From assembly GCA_012719395.1 (NCBI GenBank), contig JAAYAL010000033.1:1-58600 (forward strand): a stretch of DNA of 58,600 nt, in the 5' to 3' direction. Position numbers and translations under genes: made by a program. Shown in pieces: positions 17,583 through 27,413 of this stretch (position 1 is its first letter; each line of letters starts with the position of its first letter). The stretch comes from Gaiellales bacterium (GTDB taxonomy: Bacteria > Actinomycetota > Thermoleophilia > RBG-16-64-13). The notes under the pieces are model-generated. The model was not told the DNA's origin and made no database searches. It saw only the letters and a program-made list of their open reading frames with translations.

Positions 17583-18064
17583 GGCGCTACCTCCCTCCCG
17601 CGCATCTTCTCTGCAGCCGCCAGCACGGCCTCCACAATCTTGACGTAGCCGGTGCAGCGACAGATGTTGCCCGCCAGCGCCTCCCGCACCTCTGCTGCGG
17701 TAGGGGCAGGATTGCGGTCCAGCAGCGCCTTGGCAGTGAGAATCATGCCCGGTGTGCAGTAGCCGCACTGGATGGCGCCAAGGTCCACGAAGGCCCGCTG
17801 CAAAGGATGCAGCTCCGGCCCACCCGCCAGCCCCTCAATGGTGAGGATCCTTTTGCCCCGCACGGCCAGGGCGAGCGTCATGCAGGCCAGCACCGGCACC
17901 CCATCCACCAAAACGGTGCATGCCCCGCAGTTCCCCACGCCGCAGCTGTGCTTGGTGCCAGTGAGCCCCAGATGGTCGCGGAGAACCTCGATGAGCAATT
18001 GGTGGGGCTCGATCCCCAGCTCGTGAGTCTGCCCGTTGATATCAAAGCCGGCAAATACCTTCAT
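17579..18064 (-). CDS. Molybdenum hydroxylase small (2x 2Fe-2S) subunit
   Basis: A 161-residue iron-sulfur subunit. The plant-type 2Fe-2S motif is CGVGNCGACTVLVDG, with its fourth Cys in VLACMTL. The second 2Fe-2S is built from QCGYCTPGMI and NICRCTGY. The true start is ATG 18064 (MKVFAGFDI). It overlaps the FAD-subunit stop as ATGA, and the downstream large subunit starts in the same way. The subunit passes electrons from Mo to FAD. Confidence 0.95.
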   Translation of the reverse strand: MKVFAGFDINGQTHELGIEPHQLLIEVLRDHLGLTGTKHSCGVGNCGACTVLVDGVPVLACMTLALAVRGKRILTIEGLAGGPELHPLQRAFVDLGAIQCGYCTPGMILTAKALLDRNPAPTAAEVREALAGNICRCTGYVKIVEAVLAAAEKMRGREVAP

Positions 18065-18951
18065 CACCCAAGCCCTCCCGGAAGGTCTGCGGTGAGTGGC
18101 CAGAGCTCCGTGATGGCCTCGTTGACCAGCACCTTCACCAAGTGGCGGCGATACGCGGCCCGCGAGCGCGGCTCCGCTTCTTGCGCCGCCCTCTCCGCCG
18201 CCTCCCACACCAGCCCCGGCGCCGGCCGGTTGCCCCGCAGCAAGGCCTCCGCCTTGCGCGCACGGATGGCCATGGGCGCCACCGACCCCAAGCCTATGCG
18301 CACATCTGCGCACACGTCACCCGGACCCCTCACCACCACCACCCCGGCGCCGGCCAAGGTTTCGTCCGTGACGGTGACCTTGGTGAACCATTTGTAGCAG
18401 CCCGCTCCACCCGGAGGCAGAGGTGGGATGAGAATCTCCACCACCAACTCGTCCGAGCTCAGCACGGTGCAGAAGGGCCCGGTGCAGAACTGGTCGAGCG
18501 GAACCACCCGCTCACCCTGCGGACCCAGCAAGCGCAGCTTGGCCTCCAGCGCCACCAGCGGCGGGGGAGTGTCCTGCGAAGGCCCCGCTTTGCACAAGTT
18601 GCCTCCGATGGTCCCCATGTTCCGCACCTGAGGGGTACCCACCTCATTGCAGGCAGTGGCCAGCATCCCAAAGTGCTCACGCACCAGCGGCGAACGGGCG
18701 ATCTCCGCGTGGGTGCACAGAGGCCCCAACCGCAGGCCGGCGACCGGATCGAACTCAATGAATCGCAACTCCTCGAGGCCAGCGAGGGCGATGAGGCACT
18801 CCGGGGTCAACTGCCTCTTCTTCATGGAGATCACCAGGTCCGTGCCGCCTGCGATCACCCGTGCCCTATGGCCGAAGCGGGCCAGCAGCTCGACAGCCTC
18901 CCGCACACTCTGCGGCTCGAAGTAATCGAATGGTGTGAGGAGTCTGTACAC
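18064..18951 (-). CDS. Molybdenum hydroxylase medium (FAD-binding) subunit
   Basis: A 295-residue FAD subunit of the CoxM/HcrB/XdhB type. Flavin motifs are AGGTDLVISMKK and TIGGNLCKAGPSQD. It starts at a GTG after GGAGGTGCGGCG and is the first gene of the FAD-FeS-Mo operon, the order seen in coxMSL-like clusters. An inverted repeat lies about 40-70 bp upstream. Confidence 0.93.
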   Translation of the reverse strand: MYRLLTPFDYFEPQSVREAVELLARFGHRARVIAGGTDLVISMKKRQLTPECLIALAGLEELRFIEFDPVAGLRLGPLCTHAEIARSPLVREHFGMLATACNEVGTPQVRNMGTIGGNLCKAGPSQDTPPPLVALEAKLRLLGPQGERVVPLDQFCTGPFCTVLSSDELVVEILIPPLPPGGAGCYKWFTKVTVTDETLAGAGVVVVRGPGDVCADVRIGLGSVAPMAIRARKAEALLRGNRPAPGLVWEAAERAAQEAEPRSRAAYRRHLVKVLVNEAITELWPLTADLPGGLG

Positions 18952-18991
18952 CGCCGCACCTCCGTCGGTCGCTGTCCCCAGTGTACAGGCA

Positions 18992-19023
18992 GTTCCACGA
19001 GCGCGCCGCGTTATTTGTGGAAC
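18992..19023. promoter_or_regulatory. Inverted repeat upstream of the Mo-hydroxylase operon
   Basis: GTTCCAC (18992-18998) and GTGGAAC (19017-19023) are 7-bp exact inverted arms separated by 18 nt, 41-72 bp upstream of the first gene. It could be an operator for a dimeric regulator or a hairpin in the leader. No regulator gene is adjacent, so this is only a candidate. Confidence 0.3.
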
Positions 19024-19069
19024 GATGAGCGAACCACAGGCGGCTGCCGACCACGCACCAGCGACGGCC

Positions 19070-20188
19070 CTATCGTCTCCTCCGTCTCACCCAGGATGCC
19101 GCTCGTCTCACGAACGAGTCCGCACGAGACGCCGCAACCCGGTTTGCGAACCGGTCGCCCACCACTTCGTACCGAGAGACCGAGGTCCATACCACCGCTT
19201 GGAGGATAGCGGCTCCGGGAATGGCCAAGAACGCTCCAATCGCCCCGAACAGAGCCGTCCCGGCAATGACAGAGCCAAAGGCAACAGCCGGGTGCATGTC
19301 CATGGTCTGCGAAGTGATGCGAGGAGCCAGCAGATAGTTCTCCACCTGCTGGTAGACCACGAAGAAGATCAACAGCGCCAGTGCCTTGACCGGTGAGTCA
19401 ATCAGCGCCAACACAAGGGGGATCAATGCCGCCAGGTAGGTTCCCACAGTGGGTATGAACTGCGAGATGACTCCCACCCAGATAGCCAGAGGAAGCGCGG
19501 AAGGCAAACGGAGGATGGTCAGCATGAGGAAGGTGAAGACGGCGGAGATCACGGCCAGCAAGAGACGAGAGTAGAGATAGCCTCCCGTCTTATCCACCGC
19601 AACATCCCACGTGCGCAGGATCTCCTGCTGGCGAGAGGGCCGGAAGAACGAGAGCAGAACCCGGCGCAACTGAGGCCCCTGCGCTACGAAATAGTAGGAG
19701 AAGAGCACCACAGTCAACAACTGCAGCAAAGCACCCAGAGCATCCCCCGCCATCCCCATCACGTTCCCTGCCAGGTCCGCGCCCCAAGAGGTCAGCATGC
19801 CCAAGAGGTCCTGAGACTGGCTGAGGGCGGAATCGCCGGAGAAGGAGAAGCCGAACCACCGTTCCAGGAACGGATTGACCTCCTCCAACCAGGCCGGAAT
19901 GCTCCGGATCAGTGACTGCACCTGCTGGATGAGCAGCGGGATCACGGTTCCTATGACGACTCCCACCACCGCCACAGAGGCCGTCAAGACCAGCAAGGTG
20001 GCCAGGCTCCGCTTCCAGCCCCGGGCGGCCAGCCAGTTGACGGCGGGTTCCAGCGCAAACGATACGAAGAGCGCCACCACCAGGGCGCCGATGAACCCCG
20101 CCAACACCCGGACGGCGTATAGAAGGGCCAGGATCACCAGCACTGTGACCACCAAGAGCACGAGCAGGCGCGGGATCCACGGGGGCAT
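19070..20188 (-). CDS. AI-2E / PerM-family membrane permease
   Basis: About 372 residues with roughly eight hydrophobic helices, starting with PPWIPRLLVLLVVTVLVILA. The C-terminal half has the family hallmark ISQFIPTVGTYLAALIPLVLAL and the late segment AVAFGSVIAGTALFGAIGAFLAIP. Members move small molecules or ions (AI-2 exit, Na+/H+ exchange); the substrate here is unknown. ATG 20188 is a good fit to the family start. A GTG at 20293 would add 35 residues. It lies downstream of the palindrome at 20361-20392, so it probably has its own promoter. Confidence 0.82.
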   Translation of the reverse strand: MPPWIPRLLVLLVVTVLVILALLYAVRVLAGFIGALVVALFVSFALEPAVNWLAARGWKRSLATLLVLTASVAVVGVVIGTVIPLLIQQVQSLIRSIPAWLEEVNPFLERWFGFSFSGDSALSQSQDLLGMLTSWGADLAGNVMGMAGDALGALLQLLTVVLFSYYFVAQGPQLRRVLLSFFRPSRQQEILRTWDVAVDKTGGYLYSRLLLAVISAVFTFLMLTILRLPSALPLAIWVGVISQFIPTVGTYLAALIPLVLALIDSPVKALALLIFFVVYQQVENYLLAPRITSQTMDMHPAVAFGSVIAGTALFGAIGAFLAIPGAAILQAVVWTSVSRYEVVGDRFANRVAASRADSFVRRAASWVRRRRR

Positions 20189-20360
20189 CTGCCCCCCCTG
20201 CTCGTTCTGCAGGGATGACGCGCCGCGCTTCGCAGCGTCCTCGATGCCGCTTTGAATCTCGCCGGCTATGTGGCCACCCGCCCTTTCACCCACCGCTTCC
20301 GACGCGGAGTGTAGCAGGAGCAGGCGGGGATGACGCCGCGGCCCCGTTGCGGACCGGGGC

Positions 20361-20392
20361 GGGGGGCGATGGCGCCGGCGCCATCGCCCCCC
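20361..20392. terminator. 32-bp perfect palindrome after the SLH gene
   Basis: GGGGGGCGATGGCGCC is followed at once by its exact reverse complement. It begins 20 nt past the stop of the SLH protein gene and precedes the permease gene. There is no T-tract on either strand. It fits the pattern of the other 3'-end hairpins in this window. Confidence 0.6.
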
Positions 20393-20412
20393 TGACCTTC
20401 CGCAGACCGTTG

Positions 20413-21687
20413 CTAGAGGGTCACTCCCCAACGGGCCGCGGTCGAGGTGAACTGCCTCTGCAGCGACTCCAGCCGTTCCACGTAGTCACCAAAACCTGCG
20501 ACGCTGCTGCCGTAGTAGACGGCGGCAAAGCCATACCAGTCCGGTTCGGGCCCGGACAGCACGGAGAGATAGAAGCCCCCTATAGCGGACTTCAGGTAAC
20601 GGCCCCATGCGGCCATCCCCACATCAGCACTGGGAAATGAGTACCAATCCATGCCGGACACCCATATGCGGCCGTCGCAGAGAACGCCCCACACCGTGTC
20701 GGCTCCGTGATAACGCATGCAGCCGAAGTTGTTGTGGCGCGCCAACGAGCCACCCAATACAGGATCGCCCAAGGAGGTCTCCGCAGCCAACACCACGAGC
20801 TGAGCCAGTGGCGGCACCCCGTACCACTCGGCATTCTGAAGAACCATCTCTCCAGTGATGGGGCTGTTGTGCGGCCCAAAGAGCGCTTCGTCCATGAAGG
20901 CGGCCAGCGCCTGTTGCGCCTCCGAAAAGAACGGCCCTGAGCCGGCATCCTCCTCGGAGACGGGCACACGAGAAAGGATGCTGCCTGACAAAGCCTCGTC
21001 CACTTCGGCGATCACAGGATCCCCCGCGGCCATGGAGGCAGCCAAGGCGTCGGCCCGCTCAAGCACCAGGCAGAACTGCGCTCGCGTTATCTGGTCCAAG
21101 GGATTCAGCCGGCCGGCGTCACCCGCCAGCACGCTGTTCATGATAGCCAGAGCCATGACTGGCCGTGCATCCGGCGAGACGGCCACCCCATCCAGATAGC
21201 CGGCCAGAGCAGCATCGATCTCCCGCGCACCCAGCCCGAGCGTCGCCTCCTCCAGACCCAGGCTGCGCATGACCACCGTGGCCATTTGCTCGCGCGTCAT
21301 GGGATTCCCGGCCCCGAAGGTTCCATCAGGGTACCCTCTCAGCCATCCTCGTGCAGCGGCCGCCTCTATGTAGTCGCGGAACGTGGCATCCACGTCGGAG
21401 AAGGAGGTGCTCTCCACCTCCGGTGCCTCTGTCCCTCTCCACAGCACCAGCATCTTCGCGGCCTGCCCACGCGTGACCGGGGAGTAGGGCGCGAAACTGC
21501 CCTCGAGGTTCCCGTTTATGATGCCACGGGAAGCAAGTGATTCAATGGCCTCGTGGGCCACATCGGTGTCAGGGACGTCGGGGAAGGTGGATGGATGGGC
21601 CTGCGCGGGCTGGACACTCAAGAACACCGCCAGCACGACTGCCGGCAGCAGGAATGCCGGCATCACAAGCCTGGTCTTCTTCTTCAT
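20413..21687 (-). CDS. Secreted S-layer-homology protein with lysozyme-like domain
   Basis: A 424-residue exported protein. A signal peptide spans about 1-30 (basic start, hydrophobic core, cleavage after AQA). Three SLH-type repeats follow at about 35-95, 96-150 and 160-215 (FPDVPDTDVAHEAIESL, FSDVDATFRDYIEAA, TRGQ/TREQ/TRAQ motifs), which normally anchor proteins to pyruvylated cell-wall polymers. The C-terminal third (MVLQNAEWYGVPPLAQLVVLAAETSLGD, NNFGCMRYHG, W-rich) looks like a glucosaminidase/lysozyme fold with a probable catalytic Glu in AAETSLGD. It starts at an ATG after GGCAGAGGT. It is probably a surface-bound cell-wall hydrolase. Confidence 0.85.
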   Translation of the reverse strand: MKKKTRLVMPAFLLPAVVLAVFLSVQPAQAHPSTFPDVPDTDVAHEAIESLASRGIINGNLEGSFAPYSPVTRGQAAKMLVLWRGTEAPEVESTSFSDVDATFRDYIEAAAARGWLRGYPDGTFGAGNPMTREQMATVVMRSLGLEEATLGLGAREIDAALAGYLDGVAVSPDARPVMALAIMNSVLAGDAGRLNPLDQITRAQFCLVLERADALAASMAAGDPVIAEVDEALSGSILSRVPVSEEDAGSGPFFSEAQQALAAFMDEALFGPHNSPITGEMVLQNAEWYGVPPLAQLVVLAAETSLGDPVLGGSLARHNNFGCMRYHGADTVWGVLCDGRIWVSGMDWYSFPSADVGMAAWGRYLKSAIGGFYLSVLSGPEPDWYGFAAVYYGSSVAGFGDYVERLESLQRQFTSTAARWGVTL

Positions 21688-22060
21688 ACCTCTGCCTTTT
21701 TTCGATTACAGCTGCGTGGGAGCTGAGGGGGCAGACGGGCCCAAGATGTGCGTCAGGGACGAGCATGCGCGCGCCGACAGGCGCAGCAGGCGCTCTGATG
21801 TGTGAAAGGGGGGTTGCTAGTAGATGGGAGTCTCGCGACGCGCTTTGGGCCTGGTCATTACCTCTCCAGTTCGCCCTCTGCCTGAGTCTAAGACTGTGAA
21901 GACTGAGGCCGTTTCTTACACTACGGGACCGCATGATACCAGACGCGGATACACAGAAGCCAGGGCCAACCGCCCGCTGCCCGAGAAGCATCCCTCTGAG
22001 AAGAGAAACGTCGGCTACCGCCGCCTTGGTGCGGTATGGTATGAGATAGGAGGCGTTCTT
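21688..22060. other. Intergenic region between divergent SLH and fur genes
   Basis: About 370 bp hold the divergent promoters of the SLH gene (minus) and the fur-katA pair (plus). I looked for PerR/Fur-like dyads and for c-di-AMP or c-di-GMP riboswitch cores and found no convincing match. A long open frame crosses it on the plus strand but has no internal ribosome site before 22054. Confidence 0.4.
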
Positions 22061-22084
22061 ATGTTGTTGGAGATGTCCCTGTGA
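22061..22084 (+). CDS. Seven-residue leader mini-ORF before fur
   Basis: ATG at 22061 follows a strong AGGAGG at 7-nt spacing. It encodes MLLEMSL and ends at a TGA that overlaps the GTG start of the fur-type gene. The best Shine-Dalgarno in the region therefore serves this mini-ORF, and fur has only GGAG. It could couple or tune fur translation. Chance is possible with so short a frame. Confidence 0.35.
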   Translation: MLLEMSL

Positions 22085-22569
22085 CTCGTGCGCATAGCGA
22101 AATGGTGGAACGCATTGGCCGGTTCTCGGACGCGCTGAAGAAGAGCAGGCTGAGGCTGACCCACCAAAGGCTCGAGGTAGCGAGAGAGATCGCGTGTAAT
22201 ACCACGCACCCGGATGTGGAAACCATCTACCAAGGAGTACGACAACGCATCCCCACCATCTCGCTGGACACTGTGTACCGGACACTGGCGTCTCTCGCCG
22301 CACTGGGTCTCATCGCCCGAGTCAGTGTCTCTTCTGGGCCCACGCGTTACGACGCCAACCTCGCCCGGCACCACCACTTCCTCTGCACCAGGTGCGGCTT
22401 GATCCGCGATGTGTGCAGCGCCGCGCTCGATGCCGTGAGAGCACCCGAGGAAGCCAACGACCTCGGCACAGTGGAGTCCGTGGAGGTCCAACTTCGAGGC
22501 GTGTGTGAAGCATGCGCCGGAAAGGAGAGTCTGCATGGCAAAGAAGAAGGACACGGAGAGCACTGGTAA
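22081..22569 (+). CDS. Fur/PerR-family regulator
   Basis: A 162-residue Fur-family repressor. The winged helix is in the first 85 residues ([32 protein letters not shown]). The metal region has [10 protein letters not shown] (C102, C105) and the second CxxC VCEAC (C142, C145), which form the structural zinc site. Position directly before catalase suggests a peroxide-sensing PerR role rather than iron uptake control. The start is GTG 22081. The last 35 nt overlap the catalase start, so both are made from one message. Confidence 0.88.
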   Translation: MTRAHSEMVERIGRFSDALKKSRLRLTHQRLEVAREIACNTTHPDVETIYQGVRQRIPTISLDTVYRTLASLAALGLIARVSVSSGPTRYDANLARHHHFLCTRCGLIRDVCSAALDAVRAPEEANDLGTVESVEVQLRGVCEACAGKESLHGKEEGHGEHW

Positions 22570-24016
22570 GAAGCTGACCACCAACTTCGGAGCACCTGTC
22601 CCCAACAACCAGGATTCACTGACTGCCGGGCCACGCGGCCCCATGCTGCTCCAAGATGTCTGGTACCTGGAGAAGATGGCCAACTTTGACCGCGAGGTCA
22701 TCCCTGAACGCAGAATGCACGCCAAAGGCTCGGGCGCATTCGGCACCTTCACCGTCAGCAACGACATCACTCAGTACACCCGGGCCAAGGTCTTCTCGGC
22801 CGTGGGCAAGAAGACCGACCTGTTCGTGCGTTTCTCCACGGTGGCCGGCGAGCGGGGCGCAGCCGATGCTGAGCGAGACATCCGCGGCTTCGCCGTCAAA
22901 ATGTACACCGAGGAAGGGAACTGGGACCTGGTCGGAAACAACACACCGGTCTTCTTCTTCCGCGACCCACTGAAGTTCCCCGATCTTAACCACGCCGTCA
23001 AGCGTGACCCCCGTACCAACATGCGCAGCGCCCAGAACAACTGGGACTTCTGGAGCTCGCTGCCCGAGGCGCTGCACCAGGTCACCATCGTCATGAGCGA
23101 CCGGGGCATACCCGCCAGCTACCGCAACATGCACGGTTTCGGCAGCCACACTTACAGCCTCATCAACGCCAAAGGTGAGCGTAACTGGGTCAAGTTCCAC
23201 TGGGTCTGCCAACAGCCCGTCAAGAACCTCAGCGATGAGGAAGCCGCCGTGCTCGTGGGCACGGACCGGGAGAGCCACCAGCGCGATCTCTACGAGGCCA
23301 TCGAGAACAAGGACTTTCCTCGGTGGAGACTCTGCATACAGGTCATGCCCGAGAAAGATGCCGCCACGTACCACTTCCACCCCTTCGACCTCACCAAGGT
23401 TTGGCTCCACGGCGACTACCCGCTCATGGAAGTGGGCACGATGGAGCTCAACCAGAACCCGGAGAACTACTTCGCGGATGTGGAACAGGCGGCCTTCAAC
23501 CCCGCCAGCGTGGTGCCCGGCATTGGGTTCTCGCCCGATAGAATGCTGCAGGGGCGCCTCTTCTCCTACGGAGATGCCCAGCGCTACCGTCTGGGTGTGA
23601 ACCACCACCTCATCCCCGTGAACAAGGCGCGCTGCCCGGTCCATGGCTTCAGCCGCGACGGCCTCATGCGCGTGGACGGCAACTACGGTGGCACCCTCCA
23701 CTATGAGCCCAACAGCTACGGTGAGTGGAAGGAGCAACCGGAGTACGCGGAGCCGCCGCTGACTCTGGATGGCGCCGCACACCGCTGGGACTATCGCAAG
23801 GATGACAACAACTACTACGAGCAGCCCGGCATGCTCTTCCGCCTGATCGGTCCCGAAAAGCAGCAACTGCTGTTCGAGAACACGGCCCGGAACATGAACG
23901 GTACCACTGAGGAAGTGAAGCTTCGTCACATCGGCAACTGCTACAAGGCCGACCCGGCATACGGCGAGGGCGTGGCGGCCGCCCTCGGTGTCCCCATGAG
24001 CAAGGTGAAGAAGTAG
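22535..24016 (+). CDS. katA: Monofunctional heme catalase
   Basis: A 493-residue small-subunit (clade 3-like) catalase that dismutates hydrogen peroxide. The distal heme His is H62 ([12 protein letters not shown]) and the essential Asn lies in VGNNTPVFF near 135. The proximal Tyr is in [14 protein letters not shown]. The ATG at 22535 follows AAGGAGAG and lies inside the 3' end of the fur gene in another frame, so translation is probably coupled. An earlier in-frame start at 22505 is unlikely. Full length and intact. Confidence 0.96.
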   Translation: MAKKKDTESTGKKLTTNFGAPVPNNQDSLTAGPRGPMLLQDVWYLEKMANFDREVIPERRMHAKGSGAFGTFTVSNDITQYTRAKVFSAVGKKTDLFVRFSTVAGERGAADAERDIRGFAVKMYTEEGNWDLVGNNTPVFFFRDPLKFPDLNHAVKRDPRTNMRSAQNNWDFWSSLPEALHQVTIVMSDRGIPASYRNMHGFGSHTYSLINAKGERNWVKFHWVCQQPVKNLSDEEAAVLVGTDRESHQRDLYEAIENKDFPRWRLCIQVMPEKDAATYHFHPFDLTKVWLHGDYPLMEVGTMELNQNPENYFADVEQAAFNPASVVPGIGFSPDRMLQGRLFSYGDAQRYRLGVNHHLIPVNKARCPVHGFSRDGLMRVDGNYGGTLHYEPNSYGEWKEQPEYAEPPLTLDGAAHRWDYRKDDNNYYEQPGMLFRLIGPEKQQLLFENTARNMNGTTEEVKLRHIGNCYKADPAYGEGVAAALGVPMSKVKK

Positions 24017-24038
24017 AGCACGACCCTCGTCCCCGCAC

Positions 24039-24082
24039 GCTCCGCCGCCCCGGCTCGGATCCCGGGCCTGAGGGGGCGGAGC
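24039..24082. terminator. Imperfect long hairpin between convergent katA and ftsH
   Basis: Outer arms GCTCCGCC (24039-24046) and GGCGGAGC (24075-24082) enclose an inner stem of GGCTCGG (24052-24058) with CCGGGCC (24062-24068), including one G-T pair. It sits 22 nt after the katA stop and 15 nt after the stop of the opposing ftsH gene. No T-tract is present. Confidence 0.45.
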
Positions 24083-24097
24083 CGCCTTCCCCAGGGC

Positions 24098-26098
24098 TCA
24101 GAGGCGCGCTTCCTGGTTGCCCAAGACCTCCTGCACTGCGCTTCCCTCCAGTGTCTCGTGCTCGAGGAGTTGCCGGGCCAGCGCTTCCAGGGCATCGCGG
24201 TGCTCACGAAGCAGCGCCTGTGCACGCTCGTACTGCCCGGTGACCATGCCCTGCACCTCGGCATCGATGATCTGCCGGGTATGCGGGCTGAGCTGGCTGT
24301 TGTCCTGCACCATGCCCCCCAGGTACTGCAGCTGCTGACCAGCATAACGCACCGAACCCAGTTTCTCGCTCATGCCGAATTCGGTCACCATCCGTCGCGC
24401 CAGCTCGGTGGCCTTCGTGATATCGTCGCCGGCGCCGGTGCTGATGGTGTCGAACACCGTGGTCTCGGCCGCCCGTCCGCCCAGCATGACGGCGATGCGG
24501 TCGTTCAGCTCATCCCGGGTGAGAATATAGCGATCTTCAGAAGGCATCTGCAGCGTGTAACCCAGCGCGCCGCGAGCCCGGGGAATGATGCTGATCTTGG
24601 CCACGGGATCGGCATGGGGCAGCAGACCTGCAACCAGAGCGTGCCCCGATTCATGGTAGGCAACGGTGAGACGCTCGTGCTCGTTCATCACGCGGGTCTT
24701 CTTCTCCAAACCGGCGACAACCCGCTCCATGGCCGCCTCGAAATCCTTGAGGCCCACGGCGTCCGCCCCCCGGCGCGCTGCAAGCAGAGCAGCCTCGTTC
24801 ATGGCGTTGGCCAGGTCGGCCCCACTGAAGCCTGGAGTGATGCGGGCGGAGCGTTCCAGATCGAAATCGGCAGCAAGCTTGATGCCCTTGCTGTGAATCT
24901 TGAGGATCTGCACCCGACCTACCAGATCGGGATTGCCCACCTCTACCTGGCGGTCGAAACGGCCCGCGCGCAGCAGTGCCTTGTCAAGCACCTCCGGACG
25001 GTTGGTGGCCGCCATGATGATGACCGGATGGGTGGTGTCGGTGGTGAAACCATCGATCTCGGCAAGCAGCTGGTTGAGCGTCTGTTCACGCTCGTCGTTA
25101 CCTCCGCCCATGACGGCGCCAGCGCCTCGGGTTTGACCTATGGCATCGATCTCGTCGATGAAGACGATGGCCGGAGCGGCCTTGCGGGCCTGCTCGAAAA
25201 GGTCGCGCACCCGCGCGGCACCAACCCCCACGAACATCTCCACGAACTCGGAGCCACTGCTCTCGAAGAAGGCCACCTCGGCTTCGCCGGCGGTGGCTTT
25301 GGCCAGGAGCGTCTTGCCCGTGCCGGGCGGGCCAACCAGCAGAACTCCTTTGGGGATACGCCCTCCCAGGCGGGCGAACTGCTCCGGCGTCTTGAGGAAC
25401 TGGATGATCTCCCGCAGTTCAGCGATGGCCTCATCGGCGCCCCCCACATCCTTGAAGCTGACGCCCACATCCTCCGGCTTCACCTGCGTGGCCTTGCTCT
25501 TCCCGACGCCAAAGATGCCGCCCATCCCGCCTCCCGCGGTCCTGGCCGCCCGCCGATAGATGAAGTACCAGAAGACGCCGATGAGGAGGAAGGGCAACAA
25601 GGAGATGAGGATTGAGCCTATCGCGCTGGATGGGGCACTGAAGGAGTACTTGACACCTGCGGCCTGCAGTTCCTGCACCAGGTCGGCGTCCGCCCCCAGT
25701 TGGCTGTAGGTCTTGAATCCCAACGAGCCCGTGGCCTTGGCATCTGGGTTCTTCATGGTGCCGGTGATCTGCTCCGGCCCAACTTCTGCCGTCAGTATCT
25801 GGCCCTCGGCCAACTTGGCCTTGAAGGCGCTGTATTCAAGTTGCGTGGACGGCGCGCTCATAGGGCCCACGATGAACTGCTGGAACAGGTAGAGGGCAAC
25901 GAGTGCAATAACGACATAGCTCAGCAGGTACAAGAGCTGTCGACCCATCCGGCGCCCGCGATCGTCGTCGTTCTGATGCCCGCCCGGGACGGAGGAACCA
26001 GGCCGACGGCCGGCGCCGGATTCCGGTTGCGGAGCCTCACGCCGGGTTCCACCCTGGGTGCGTGAGGCGTGGCTGTCGGGTTGCTCGTTTACTCCCAT
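24098..26098 (-). CDS. ftsH: ATP-dependent zinc metalloprotease FtsH
   Basis: A 666-residue membrane AAA+ protease that degrades damaged and regulatory proteins. A charged cytosolic extension (about 1-50) precedes TM1 at about 54-76, a periplasmic domain and TM2 at about 162-182. Walker A is GPPGTGKT (256-263), the pore loop is in [10 protein letters not shown], Walker B is [11 protein letters not shown] (from 311), and the zinc site is HESGH (482-486). The N-terminal extension is longer than usual; the alternative ATG at residue 51 (MGRQLLYLL) would give the classical length. No strong ribosome site decides between them. Confidence 0.95.
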   Translation of the reverse strand: MGVNEQPDSHASRTQGGTRREAPQPESGAGRRPGSSVPGGHQNDDDRGRRMGRQLLYLLSYVVIALVALYLFQQFIVGPMSAPSTQLEYSAFKAKLAEGQILTAEVGPEQITGTMKNPDAKATGSLGFKTYSQLGADADLVQELQAAGVKYSFSAPSSAIGSILISLLPFLLIGVFWYFIYRRAARTAGGGMGGIFGVGKSKATQVKPEDVGVSFKDVGGADEAIAELREIIQFLKTPEQFARLGGRIPKGVLLVGPPGTGKTLLAKATAGEAEVAFFESSGSEFVEMFVGVGAARVRDLFEQARKAAPAIVFIDEIDAIGQTRGAGAVMGGGNDEREQTLNQLLAEIDGFTTDTTHPVIIMAATNRPEVLDKALLRAGRFDRQVEVGNPDLVGRVQILKIHSKGIKLAADFDLERSARITPGFSGADLANAMNEAALLAARRGADAVGLKDFEAAMERVVAGLEKKTRVMNEHERLTVAYHESGHALVAGLLPHADPVAKISIIPRARGALGYTLQMPSEDRYILTRDELNDRIAVMLGGRAAETTVFDTISTGAGDDITKATELARRMVTEFGMSEKLGSVRYAGQQLQYLGGMVQDNSQLSPHTRQIIDAEVQGMVTGQYERAQALLREHRDALEALARQLLEHETLEGSAVQEVLGNQEARL

Positions 26099-26245
26099 CG
26101 CGCGTCGCTCTTTTCGTGGTCAGCACATGGCCCCGGGAACCCCGGCTACCACAATCCTAACGCGCAGCCAGCCACAGAGCCACAACGGCGCTCCGGCAAG
26201 CCTCCTTGCCCACGGCGCGTAGCAGCTTCCTCAGTCCTGCGGTAG

Positions 26246-27094
26246 AGTCGCTTCAACAATCATCTCGCCGCGAGCGCAGCCCCAGCCCTACAGGCGGCCG
26301 CCCGCGCAGGAGGAGCCGTGGTGGGCCCACTCCTGGCGCTGGCCCTCCTGGCACTGGCCGGAGGGGACCTACGCCGAGTCATCACCTTGGCCGTGATACC
26401 GGGAGCCATCGGCGCTCTGCTGGTACTGACGGTTTCTGATCCACGACGGACGAAAAGTCCCGGAGTGACGGAACCGGAGGGTTCCCCCTCAGGGGAGATG
26501 CCCGCGAAACAAGCGCCGCCCTTGCGATGGTCTCTGGTGCCGCGGCGGTTCAGAGTGTACCTGGGAGCATGGCTTCCTTTCTCCCTGGTGAACTCCAGCG
26601 ACGTGTTTCTCATCCTACGCGCCAAGCAATTGGGCTACTCGGCGACAGCCGTGGTTCTCATCTACGCACTGTACAACCTCGTGTACGCCCTGGCCAGCGT
26701 GCCGTTGGGCCACCTTTCCGACCGGCTGAAGCGCCGCCGTGTGCTGGTGGGCGGGATGGTGGCCTTTGCCCTTGTCTACACGGGATTTGCCTTGGCCACC
26801 GCTCCCTGGCACGCGCTCGTCCTCTTCGCCCTCTACGGCTTGTATATCGCCGCTACCGATGGCGTGGGAAAGGCCTTCGTGGTGGACATGGTCCCGGCCG
26901 GCCTCCGAGCCACCTCCATCGGGTTCCTCGGCACCGTCACCGGACTGGCGACCCTCGCCGCCAGCACCGTGGCCGGCGTGCTCTGGGACGCAGTGGGACC
27001 ATGGGCGCCGTTTGCCTATGGTGCGGCTGGAGCACTGATCTGTGCAGCGTTTCTCGCCTTGCTCCCCGGGCTACGGGAACCCGCGCGTTCTTGA
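26246..27094 (+). pseudogene. 5'-truncated MFS transporter
   Basis: The frame opens after a TAG at 26243 and reads straight into MFS helix 4/5 sequence (APALQAAARAGGAVVGPLLA). It continues through the second half of a 12-helix transporter, including the motif GHLSDRLKRRRVLVGG. A normal member has about 400 residues. Here the first roughly 130 (helices 1-4) are missing, and no other frame upstream to ftsH supplies them. A GTG at 26318 could start a 258-residue half-protein, but no good ribosome site supports it. I read it as a decayed gene left by deletion near the ftsH promoter. Confidence 0.6.
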
Positions 27095-27413
27095 CAACGC
27101 GATTGGCCACAGTCCCGCTACCTGCTGCATCCGTCCCGGTCACCTCTTGGCTGGTGCCATGAAGCGTGTGGCCGGTTCTAGGGGGGGAGGACCGGCCACA
27201 CAGCGCATAGGACGCTCAACACACTCAAGGTGGGATCGGGGGGAATCCCGGAGCCATGAGGATCAAGTGTTCAGCTATCTCCATTGTACGTTCTCTCATC
27301 TATCGACACCATCGATTGTTCCGATTGCTGTCATCCAATTGCTTGATCGCTAGCAGCTGTGCCCTGAGACCTGGGGGTGGTGCAGCAGGAACCAAACCTA
27401 CCGGGATCAGAAA
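27095..27413. other. Intergenic region with one hairpin, downstream of tRNA-Sec
   Basis: About 320 bp between the MFS remnant and the 3' end of tRNA-Sec. It contains the 27166-27201 hairpin and a more AT-rich stretch (about 27255-27350) without a supported gene. The open frame through it runs into the tRNA and is not coding. Confidence 0.4.
27166..27201. terminator. 11-bp inverted repeat after the MFS remnant
   Basis: GTGTGGCCGGT (27166-27176) and ACCGGCCACAC (27191-27201) are exact inverted arms with a 14-nt G-rich loop, about 70 nt after the MFS stop. It could terminate that transcript. It could also be the far end for the Sec locus reading the other way. Confidence 0.4.

Noticed and set aside
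21688-21900. Possible c-di-GMP or c-di-AMP riboswitch before the SLH gene
   Set aside because: Fragments such as GGGCGAAC and CAAAGC recall the c-di-GMP-I core, but spacing and pairing do not fit. The c-di-AMP core is absent. A covariance search would settle it.
21824-22084. 86-codon ORF upstream of fur
   Set aside because: It has no ribosome site at its start and covers the divergent promoter region. Only its last seven codons, with their own AGGAGG, are kept as a mini-ORF.
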